Shown here: positions 1-5,248 of the stretch, one piece after another
How the letters are laid out: every line of letters starts with the position of its first letter
Numbering within the stretch: position 1 is the stretch's first letter
NCBI GenBank assembly: GCA_002293065.1
Contig: DBCN01000080.1
Span: 1-5,248 of the forward strand
DNA length: 5,248 nt
Source: Opitutia bacterium UBA957
GTDB lineage: Bacteria; Verrucomicrobiota; Verrucomicrobiia; Opitutales; UBA953
Direction: 5' to 3'
The notes under the pieces: model-generated
The model's database searches: none
The model's input: the letters and a program-made list of their open reading frames with translations, nothing else
Told to the model about the DNA's origin: nothing
Translations under genes and position numbers: made by a program

Positions 1-20
1 TTCTTCTGGCGGGCCTTTTT
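1..20 (+). terminator. Right half of a possible rho-independent terminator, cut by the window edge
   Basis: The first bases read TTCTTCTGGCGGGCCTTTTT, a GC-rich arm (TGGCGGGCC) followed directly by five T residues. This is what the descending arm and U-tract of an intrinsic terminator look like. The matching left arm would lie outside the window, so the hairpin cannot be confirmed. If it is bidirectional, as such elements often are (the minus strand shows AAAAAGGCCCGCCA), it would also end the minus-strand operon whose last gene stops at 127. Confidence 0.3.
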
Positions 21-126
21 GTTGACGGTCGTAAAGTCGCGACAGTCTGGCCGCACACCCGGCTCAGGCACCGGAAAACCATCCCGGATTCCTGACGATC
101 CGACCTAGGTCCCGTCCAAGACTCCC
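21..126. other. Short non-coding stretch downstream of the FecR-like gene
   Basis: Nothing here is convincing as a gene. On the minus strand an ATG at 82-80, preceded by AGGAA, opens a frame that stays open to the window edge (27 codons, start MVFRCLSRVCGQTV). It has no recognisable motif and would read through the terminator-like arm at 1-20. On the plus strand, one frame is open from the edge to a TAG at 106-108 and another to a TGA at 93-95; either could be the tail of a convergent gene. None can be preferred. Confidence 0.4.
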
Positions 127-1563
127 TCAACGGGCGGCAGAGACACTGATGTGATCGAAGGCCACATCCGCTCCGCTTGCGTCCGAAGCCAGCGCGAGAC
201 CCACGTAGGCGGTCTCGTTCAACGGAACAGTCTCCTTGCCGGTCTCAGCCCAGTCGCGACCGTCCTTGGACCGGAACGCGGTGATGGTGTCGCCTCTCCT
301 CACCAACCTGACCCAATAAGGGCCGACGACCCTTTCATCCCCTGCGGCGAGGTTCGCCCGCTGACGACCGCCATGCAGACCCCGACGAATGGCCGGAGCC
401 TGTCCGGAAAAATTGCCGATGAAAGCCATCGGCGCATCCTCCGTGAGGTCGCGGCGGACGACCAGACCGGCCTCGGCGGATACGGCGCCGACCCCGGGAA
501 CGACGCGGGCGACGATCTCGCCATCTCCGCGCATCGAACGGTAGACGAAGTGGAAACCGCCCTCTTGGCGTCGGCCCGCGCCATGCGCCTTGCCGCCGGC
601 GAAGCGACGCGGACCGGTCTCGCCGGTCGAACCGCGATCAGCGGAAGAAAGCCGGACCGAGTCCGCCTCGAAGCGGACAAAGGTAGGCGCCTCGGTCGGG
701 CCGACGTCCTGTGAATTCCATGGGCGCGGAATGAGCGGCGTCGCGGCGAATTCGGAGCCGGACCGGCGATCCGCCTGCGCGAAGAAGCCTTCGGCGACAG
801 TCAGTTCGCGGCCGTCATCCAGCCTTTGCCAGCGGGCGCGACCGGTCTCGACCTCGAGCCTGACCCCTTCGGGCTGCGCACGCAGGGTAATGGCACCCTC
901 GTCGAAGAGGGCCACCGTATCACCGGCTTCGATTCTCGGTCCGGGGGCAACGGACGATGAAATGCGGAGCTCCCCACGATGCAGGCTCAGCCGGGGACCG
1001 ACATCCACGGTACGGAAGGACATCGCCGCCGGCCCTAGAAGCGTCGACGACACACCTTGGTCCGGATCGCCGAAGATCGCGACCCCACCCGTGGCGACAG
1101 AGATGCTATCCCCGGCCCGCAGAGCGAAACCATCGACTGGGATCGGAATCTTGCGTCCATCTCGCTCGACCTGGGTCGAGCGACTTTGCCCGGACAGAAT
1201 AAGACCTGTCGACGGCATCAGGCTAAGCGCGAACCAGCTGCCGAGAGCGACGACCAGCAGGGGCAACACCAGACGCAGGACCGGACGGCCCAGTAGCCAG
1301 GAAAAGATGTCATGCCACGGATAAGTCGGCTCGGCGACCGTTGTGCACAGGGGGGCGGAAGCAAACCGCTCCGCCGAAGCGCATGCGACGGTGGCGGCCT
1401 GCTGATCACGCAGCACCTCACGGACGAGGGTGTCGAAACGCAGCTCGTAAACGAGCTTCCGGCGGGCTTCCGGCTGGGAGAGCAACGCGTTGAGCTCCCG
1501 TTGCTCATCGTCAGAGAGCGAACCGTCCTGCCACTTTAGGAGGATTTCCTCGAGACGGCTCAT
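127..1563 (-). CDS. Membrane-anchored FecR-like sigma regulator with C-terminal DUF1349/concanavalin-like domain
   Basis: This 478-residue protein is probably the partner regulator of the ECF sigma factor encoded just upstream. Residues 1-55 (MSRLEEILLKWQDGSLSDDE...) resemble the cytoplasmic N-terminal segment of planctomycete/verrucomicrobial anti-sigma/FecR proteins. It has no HxxxCxxC zinc motif; the only early cysteines are C61 and C73. A single hydrophobic helix at about 95-117 predicts N-in topology. Residues about 120-275 look like a FecR beta-domain (VDGFALRAGDSISV, LHRGELRIS, VRLEVETGRARWQ). Residues about 295-478 match the DUF1349 / concanavalin A-like pattern, with FHFVYRSMRGDGEIVARV, AEAGLVVRRDL and VAFDHISVS, placing a lectin-like domain in the periplasm. 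The ATG at 1563 overlaps the sigma stop as ATGA, which argues for translational coupling; only a weak GGGGAA lies upstream. It could act as an activator, an anti-sigma factor, or both. The family-level call is solid; the ligand is unknown. Confidence 0.85.
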   Translation of the reverse strand: MSRLEEILLKWQDGSLSDDEQRELNALLSQPEARRKLVYELRFDTLVREVLRDQQAATVACASAERFASAPLCTTVAEPTYPWHDIFSWLLGRPVLRLVLPLLVVALGSWFALSLMPSTGLILSGQSRSTQVERDGRKIPIPVDGFALRAGDSISVATGGVAIFGDPDQGVSSTLLGPAAMSFRTVDVGPRLSLHRGELRISSSVAPGPRIEAGDTVALFDEGAITLRAQPEGVRLEVETGRARWQRLDDGRELTVAEGFFAQADRRSGSEFAATPLIPRPWNSQDVGPTEAPTFVRFEADSVRLSSADRGSTGETGPRRFAGGKAHGAGRRQEGGFHFVYRSMRGDGEIVARVVPGVGAVSAEAGLVVRRDLTEDAPMAFIGNFSGQAPAIRRGLHGGRQRANLAAGDERVVGPYWVRLVRRGDTITAFRSKDGRDWAETGKETVPLNETAYVGLALASDASGADVAFDHISVSAAR

Positions 1564-2105
1564 AGGCCGAGTTCCCCAAGCTTGAGTTTCTTCTCTACGC
1601 AGACCGCCAGAGCCTGACGCAACCGTAGGAGCGCCTTGATCACGGCGTCGCAGGAATGCCCCACTTGGACGGCAATATCCTTGAGCGGGAGTTCTTGCTC
1701 GTACTTAAGGGCCAGAATCTGACGAGACTTCTCCGGCAGTGCCCGCAGGCATTCGCCGAGGGCCTGGCGGCGATTTTGGCCTGAGTCATCGGCGGCGTCA
1801 TCCTCCGCGAACGCCTGCTCGACGCAGTCGAGAAATTCGATGAGGGTACTGTCCACGCGAACCTTCGAATTCCGCTTCGTGCGCCAGTGCATAAGGATGA
1901 GGTTACGTGCCACCGTGCGGCACCAAGCCGGCGGATTCTGGATGATGGCGCCTTTCCCGAGTTCCGCATGGAGCTTCAGCCAGACCTCCTGGAAAACGTC
2001 TTCGGACGCCTGGGCCTCGCGCAACAAACCGAAGATGAACGCCATCAGTCGATGACGGTCGGCGAGAAACCACGCGGTGATTTGTTGGTTTGTGAGGCTC
2101 ATCAT
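1560..2105 (-). CDS. ECF-type RNA polymerase sigma factor (Rhodopirellula/Verrucomicrobium-like)
   Basis: This 181-residue protein is a small sigma-70 family factor with only regions 2 and 4, directing RNA polymerase to a specific promoter set. Region 2 spans about residues 12-80, with the core-binding helix ASEDVFQEVWLKLH (33-46) and the -10-recognition segment NPPAWCRTVARNLILMHWRTKR (57-78). An acidic linker (about 100-109) leads to region 4 at about 112-168, which contains LRALPEKSRQILALKYEQELPLKDIA and a helix-turn-helix near 139-162 for -35 recognition. The length is typical for ECF factors. Two ATG codons are adjacent at the start (2105 and 2102), and neither has a clear Shine-Dalgarno sequence. 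Its stop codon overlaps the start of the FecR-like gene by four bases, the usual arrangement for a sigma/regulator pair. An inverted repeat lies just upstream of the start. The sequence does not reveal the target promoters. Confidence 0.92.
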   Translation of the reverse strand: MMSLTNQQITAWFLADRHRLMAFIFGLLREAQASEDVFQEVWLKLHAELGKGAIIQNPPAWCRTVARNLILMHWRTKRNSKVRVDSTLIEFLDCVEQAFAEDDAADDSGQNRRQALGECLRALPEKSRQILALKYEQELPLKDIAVQVGHSCDAVIKALLRLRQALAVCVEKKLKLGELGL

Positions 2106-2123
2106 CCGTTACCGCCGGAAACT

Positions 2124-2153
2124 CCGTGGCCGAGCGGGAAAACTCGGCCACGG
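2124..2153 (-). promoter_or_regulatory. Perfect 11-bp inverted repeat between EF-hand and sigma genes
   Basis: The arms CCGTGGCCGAG (2124-2134) and CTCGGCCACGG (2143-2153) are perfect reverse complements around an 8-base loop. In the minus-strand transcript the hairpin falls 20 bases after the EF-hand stop codon and 18 bases before the first sigma ATG. The sequence following it (AGTTTCC) has only three T residues, so it is a poor intrinsic terminator. It may instead be a partial terminator or attenuator, a 3'-end stabiliser for the EF-hand mRNA, or an operator. The structure is directly visible; the role is inferred. Confidence 0.6.
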
Positions 2154-2172
2154 TACCTGGCGTGAGTCAACG

Positions 2173-2643
2173 TCAATTGGCCTTACCCTTACCGCGGCCT
2201 GCGTCGTCGCCTCGGCCAACATCTTTGCCGCCTGGACCGCCTTTGCCGCGACCCCCACCTTGGACATCGGGGACTTCCTTGCCGCGACCTGCGTCGTCAG
2301 CTCGGCCAACACCTTTGCCACCTGGACCGCCTTTGCCGCGACCCTCACCTTGGACATCGGGGACGTCCTTACCGCGACCTGCGTCGTCCGCTCGGCCAAC
2401 ACCTTTGCCGCGACCAGGGTGGCCGTGATGAATGCGATGCCGATCGAGGGACGCGCGGTCCTCGGAGGTCAAGGTGGCGAGCTCAGTCGCATCGAGCATG
2501 CCATCGCCATTCTTGTCGTATTTGGCGAGCAGATCGGCGGGGGTATCCGCCCGCTTACCGTTTTTACCCTCAGCTCCGCCGTGCGCATGGACGGTGGCGG
2601 CAAGCGCGAGGCAGCAGAGAAGGATGGTGAGTGCTTTGGTCAT
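2173..2643 (-). CDS. Secreted single EF-hand protein with Gly/Arg/Lys-rich tandem repeats
   Basis: This encodes a 156-residue small exported protein of unknown role. Residues 1-20 (MTKALTILLCCLALAATVHA) form a Sec signal peptide with an AxA-like cleavage site. A canonical 12-residue EF-hand loop, DKNGDGMLDATE, spans 43-54, with D43, N45, D47, D51 and E54 as calcium-coordinating positions. There is only one clear hand. From about residue 77 the chain is low-complexity and built on a 30-residue repeat, about 2.6 copies (VGRADDAGRGK at 82 and 112, VGRGDDAGRGK at 142), with GRGK recurring at 77, 89, 101, 119, 131 and 149. This tail is strongly basic and rich in glycine, probably disordered, and could bind anionic polymers; that is inference. 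The start is the ATG at 2643 because the signal peptide follows at once. No Shine-Dalgarno is visible; the leader is A/C-rich (CAACAACCAAAAAC). It precedes the sigma gene on the same strand with a 67-bp gap, so co-transcription is possible. Confidence 0.8.
   Translation of the reverse strand: MTKALTILLCCLALAATVHAHGGAEGKNGKRADTPADLLAKYDKNGDGMLDATELATLTSEDRASLDRHRIHHGHPGRGKGVGRADDAGRGKDVPDVQGEGRGKGGPGGKGVGRADDAGRGKEVPDVQGGGRGKGGPGGKDVGRGDDAGRGKGKAN
2187..2415. repeat. 90-bp tandem repeat, about 2.5 copies, inside the EF-hand gene
   Basis: Units begin near 2191, 2281 and 2371. Landmarks such as GCGTCGTC recur at 2201, 2291 and 2381, and CTCGGCCAAC at 2211, 2301 and 2391, exactly 90 bp apart. 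By eye the first two units differ at 8 of 90 positions, and the third matches the second at 37 of its first 40 bases before it breaks off. The period is a multiple of three, so the coding frame is kept and the protein shows a 30-residue repeat. The near-identity suggests recent duplication or ongoing homogenisation. Confidence 0.9.
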
Positions 2644-2963
2644 GTTTTTGGTTGTTGGGAGTTAGTGGGGGTGTCTCGAGTGTTCTAGCCGGGTAAGCTG
2701 CGGACGAAGGGGGCGACGGCCGTATCCTTGCGGCGGGAGCAAGTCGTTACATAAGGGATGATGCCGCCGAGGGCCCAACATGGACATTTAAGTTTCAACC
2801 GGAGCAACGGCCGCTTCGACTTTGAGAACGATAAGCCAACGTATAAGCTATAAGGCACTGCACGAGCCTTTGCCAACTATCCACCCGCCCGGGTGGTCCG
2901 CTAACTCCTGTCTTAAGCCCTCAAGAGGTTGCAAAACCCCGGAGGAGGACTTGATTGGACGCG
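2644..2963. promoter_or_regulatory. Divergent intergenic region between EF-hand and PSD1 genes
   Basis: This 320-bp stretch has no convincing gene and should carry promoters for both divergent neighbours. On the plus side there is a direct repeat of a -10-like hexamer, TATAAG at 2842-2847 and 2849-2854, with a TTGAGA at 2822-2827; the spacings (14 and 21 bases) are poor for a housekeeping promoter. On the minus side a TATGTA (2753-2748) lies 19 bases after TTGGGC (2778-2773), which is weak. A small dyad CCACCC-GCCC-GGGTGG occupies 2881-2896, in the likely PSD1 leader. An SD sequence closes the region at 2941-2948. The region is locally more A/T-rich than the coding parts. No promoter can be assigned with certainty. 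Confidence 0.45.
2941..2948 (+). promoter_or_regulatory. Strong Shine-Dalgarno (GGAGGAGG) upstream of the PSD1 gene
   Basis: GGAGGAGG is a near-perfect anti-16S match. It ends 15 bases before the ATG at 2964, which is long, but only 6 bases before an in-frame TTG at 2955, which is ideal. An in-frame TGA at 2952-2954 rules out any start further upstream. The site therefore decides between two starts that differ by three residues (an extra M-D-A). Confidence 0.7.
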
Positions 2964-5248
2964 ATGGCCCGCCCCGCCCTATTCCTCGCGCTCGCGCTCT
3001 TCTGGTCCGCCACGGCCGCCGCCAAGGTCTCCTTCAACCGGGAGATCCGCCCGATCCTTTCCGAGCAGTGCTTCTCGTGCCACGGCTTCGACGCGAAGCA
3101 CCGCAAGGCCGACCTCCGCCTCGACACCCGCGAGGGCGCCCTGGCCGATAACGACGGCGTCCGTGCGATCACCCCCGGCGACCCCGCGAAGTCCGAACTC
3201 TGGAAGCGCCTCCTCTCGCAGGACCCGGAGGAAGTGATGCCGCCGCCCGAGGCGCATAAGCCGAAGCTCACGGCCAAGCAGCGCGAGACCCTCCGCCGCT
3301 GGATCGAAGAAGGCGCCCCTTACGAACCACACTGGGCCTTCACGCCTCCGCAGCGCCCGGCCCTGAAAGAGAAAGGTCCGGCCGCGATCGACGCCCTGAT
3401 CGACCAAGGACTCAAGGAAGCCGGCCTGAAGGCTTCCGCCGAAGCTTCGCCGGAGAAACTCCTCCGCCGTCTCTCGCTTGACCTGACGGGCCTCCCGCCC
3501 ACGCCCGCGGAACTCGACTCGTTCCTGCAAGCCCGCGCGAAAGACCCGCAGGCCGCGTATGTCGCCGCCACCGACCGCCTGCTGGCGTCGCCCGGCTACG
3601 GCGAGCGTTGGGGCCGCTGGTGGCTGGACCAGGCCCGCTACGCCGACAGCAACGGCTACTCCGTCGATGCCCCGCGTAGCATATGGAAATACCGCGACTG
3701 GGTGGTGAGTTCGCTCAACGCCGACCTGCCCTTCGACCGCTTCACGGTCGAACAACTCGCGGGCGACCTCCTGCCCGACGCCGGCGAAAGCCAGCGCATC
3801 GCCACGGGCTTCCACCGCAACACGCCCCTCAACCAGGAAGGCGGCATCGACGTCGAGCAGTTCCGCATCGACAGCGTGATCGACCGTGTCGGCACCACGA
3901 GCACGGTCTGGCTCGGCCTGACCGTCGGCTGCGCGCAATGCCACGACCATAAGTTCGACCCGATCACGCAGAAGGAATTCTACCGGATGTTCGCCTTCTT
4001 CAACACCCAGGAGGAGCCGACGATGAAGGTGTCGGACCCTTCCCGCGATGATGCCAAGCTCGCCGCCGCCGTCCGCGAGGCCGATCAGGCGCTCGCGACC
4101 TTCCTCGATCAGCGTGCCCCCGCCCTGCAGCAATGGGAGAACACCCTGACGAAGGCCACGACCGCCAAACTTTCCGGCCCCGTGAAGGCCGCCCTGCGCA
4201 AGCCCGTGGCGATGCGTAACGTGACGGAACGCGCCCTCCTCTTCGCCGCCGGCCCCGGCGCCACGGACAAGGCCTTCAAGGCCCTGCAGAAGAAGGCCAA
4301 GGATGCCGCCGACCTCCGTGACGGCGGCCCGACGACGCTCGTCCTCAAGGAACTCGCGAAGCCCCGCAAGACGCACCTGCTGACCGCCGGCGACTTCACG
4401 CGTCCGGCCGAAGAGGTCTCCCCCGGTGTCCTCGCGACCCTGCACGCCTTCAAGCCTGACCAAGGCGCCGTCGACCGTCTCGACCTCGCGCGTTGGATCG
4501 TCGCCAAGGACAACCCGCTCACCGCCCGCGTGATCGCCAACCGTGTCTGGCAAGCCTACTTCGGCCGTGGCCTCGTCGAGACCGATAATGATTTCGGCTC
4601 GCAGGGCACGTCACCCTCCCACCCTGAACTGCTCGACTGGCTGGCCGTGGAACTCGTCGAACGCGGCTGGAGCCTGAAATCCCTGCACCGCACCATCGTG
4701 CTCACGCGCGCCTATCGTCGCGATTCCGCGACTCGCGCCGACCTCATCGAGAAGGACCCAGATAACCGCCTGCTCGCCCGCCAGACGCGCCTGCGCCTCG
4801 ACGCGGAACTCGTGCGCGACTCCGCCCTCGTCGCCAGCGGACTGCTCACCCACAAGGTCGGCGGACCACCCGTCTACCCGCCCATCCCGGATGGCGTGAT
4901 GTCCCTCGGCCAGGTGAAGCGCGTCTGGAATACCAGCAAGGGAGAAGACCGCACGCGCCGCGGACTCTACACCTTCACCTACCGCGTGACCCCGCCGCCG
5001 GCCTTCGTGGTCTTCGATGCCCCGGACGGACTGTCCACTTGCACGCGCCGCAATCGCAGCAACACCCCGCTGCAGGCCCTGACGCTCCTCAATGACCCGG
5101 CCTTCTTCGAGGCCGCGCAGGCCCTGGCCAAGGTGATCGAAAAGGAAGGCCTCGCCACCGCCTTCCGCCGCTGCACCTCCCGCACCCCCGAGGGCGCCGA
5201 ACTCGCCGTCCTCGCCCCGCTCGACCGCCTCTCGGCCGCGCGCGCCCT
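2964..5248 (+). CDS. PSD1-family protein: planctomycete cytochrome c + DUF1549 + DUF1553 (3' end missing)
   Basis: About 761 residues are visible and the frame is still open at the window edge. Residues 1-20 (MARPALFLALALFWSATAAA) form a Sec signal peptide. The planctomycete cytochrome c-type domain follows, with haem motif C36-F-S-C39-H40 and a likely axial Met in the conserved VMPPP segment (M92), ending in WIEEGAPYEPHWAF. DUF1549 (PSCyt2) runs about 142-350, from LLRRLSLDLTGLPPTPAEL through GERWGRWWLDQARYADSNGY to GCAQCHDHKFDPI, which carries a second CxxCH at 323-327. A linker of about 150 residues includes a charged helical stretch near 362-390. DUF1553 (PSD1) starts near 503 (VDRLDLARWIVAKDNPLTARV) and includes RSNTPLQALTLLNDPAFFEAAQAL. 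The sequence ends just after the late RTPEGAELAVL block, so probably only some tens of residues are lost. The family is exported, expanded in PVC bacteria and usually paired with a DUF1501 gene; its biochemical role is poorly defined, with links to polysaccharide breakdown. The ATG at 2964 is chosen for its signal peptide; a TTG at 2955 is a real alternative. Confidence 0.93.
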   Translation, partial: MARPALFLALALFWSATAAAKVSFNREIRPILSEQCFSCHGFDAKHRKADLRLDTREGALADNDGVRAITPGDPAKSELWKRLLSQDPEEVMPPPEAHKPKLTAKQRETLRRWIEEGAPYEPHWAFTPPQRPALKEKGPAAIDALIDQGLKEAGLKASAEASPEKLLRRLSLDLTGLPPTPAELDSFLQARAKDPQAAYVAATDRLLASPGYGERWGRWWLDQARYADSNGYSVDAPRSIWKYRDWVVSSLNADLPFDRFTVEQLAGDLLPDAGESQRIATGFHRNTPLNQEGGIDVEQFRIDSVIDRVGTTSTVWLGLTVGCAQCHDHKFDPITQKEFYRMFAFFNTQEEPTMKVSDPSRDDAKLAAAVREADQALATFLDQRAPALQQWENTLTKATTAKLSGPVKAALRKPVAMRNVTERALLFAAGPGATDKAFKALQKKAKDAADLRDGGPTTLVLKELAKPRKTHLLTAGDFTRPAEEVSPGVLATLHAFKPDQGAVDRLDLARWIVAKDNPLTARVIANRVWQAYFGRGLVETDNDFGSQGTSPSHPELLDWLAVELVERGWSLKSLHRTIVLTRAYRRDSATRADLIEKDPDNRLLARQTRLRLDAELVRDSALVASGLLTHKVGGPPVYPPIPDGVMSLGQVKRVWNTSKGEDRTRRGLYTFTYRVTPPPAFVVFDAPDGLSTCTRRNRSNTPLQALTLLNDPAFFEAAQALAKVIEKEGLATAFRRCTSRTPEGAELAVLAPLDRLSAARA

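Noticed and set aside
1..82. Minus-strand ATG at 82-80 with AGGAA upstream, as a fourth operon gene
   Set aside because: Only 27 codons are visible, Arg-rich and without a motif, and the frame crosses the terminator-like arm at the left edge. Sequence beyond the edge would be needed to support it.
151..1324. Plus-strand open frames (151-714 and 590-1324) opposite the FecR-like gene
   Set aside because: Low-complexity Arg/Ser/Pro-rich products without domains lie opposite a gene with clear membrane, FecR and concanavalin-like segments. They are antisense shadows.
2187..2415. Regular repeat considered as a CRISPR or integron-type array
   Set aside because: The units are contiguous with no unique spacers, and they sit in frame inside a protein with a signal peptide and an EF-hand. 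It is a coding tandem repeat.
2077..2688. Plus-strand frames through the EF-hand gene, including a 203-codon frame and a Pro-rich repeat frame (2126-2428)
   Set aside because: The 90-bp repeat length is a multiple of three, so several frames stay open through it. Only the minus-strand frame has a signal peptide followed by a canonical EF-hand loop.
2685..2876. Minus-strand 63-codon frame in the divergent intergenic region
   Set aside because: It starts with TTG without an SD, has no recognisable motif, and lies where promoters for both neighbours are expected.
2881..2896. Dyad CCACCC-GCCC-GGGTGG as a terminator or riboswitch element
   Set aside because: The stem is only six base pairs, has no U-tract, and no larger conserved fold is visible. 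It is noted only as a minor feature of the PSD1 leader.
2979..4553. Long minus-strand open frame (524 codons) across the PSD1 gene
   Set aside because: It is the antisense shadow of the plus-strand frame, which carries a signal peptide, two CxxCH motifs and continuous DUF1549/DUF1553 conservation. High GC at third positions removes antisense stops. The antisense product shows no recognisable domain.

Overview
This GC-rich window most likely comes from a bacterium of the Planctomycetota–Verrucomicrobiota (PVC) group. Three things point there: a gene with the planctomycete-type cytochrome c / DUF1549 / DUF1553 (PSD1) architecture, a sigma factor resembling the 'Rhodopirellula/Verrucomicrobium' ECF type, and a FecR-like membrane protein carrying a concanavalin-type C-terminal domain. 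Verrucomicrobiota is a reasonable guess, but the sequence alone does not settle the phylum.

Layout. Positions 1-126 hold no convincing gene; the first bases look like one half of a rho-independent terminator. Three genes then lie on the minus strand, read right to left: a secreted EF-hand protein with Gly/Arg/Lys-rich tandem repeats (2643-2173), an ECF sigma factor (2105-1560), and a membrane-anchored FecR-like protein (1563-127) that overlaps the sigma gene by an ATGA. An 11-bp perfect inverted repeat sits between the EF-hand gene and the sigma gene. A 320-bp divergent intergenic region (2644-2963) separates this cluster from a plus-strand PSD1 gene that starts at about 2964 and runs off the right edge.

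How the parts may work together. The sigma factor and the FecR-like protein form an apparent sigma/regulator pair that is translationally coupled. The regulator has a cytoplasmic N-terminus, one membrane helix, and a periplasmic FecR domain followed by a lectin-like (DUF1349/concanavalin A-like) domain, so it could pass an envelope or glycan signal to the sigma factor. The divergent PSD1 protein is an exported protein with two CxxCH haem-binding motifs and belongs to a family expanded in PVC bacteria and often tied to polysaccharide degradation. Control of the PSD1 gene or the EF-hand gene by this sigma factor is an inference from position only.

I found no CRISPR array, transposase, tRNA, rRNA or other clearly new defence or mobile system. 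The most distinctive elements are the in-frame 90-bp tandem repeat in the EF-hand gene, the hairpin before the sigma gene, the lectin-like extension of the FecR protein, and the ambiguous TTG/ATG start of the PSD1 gene.
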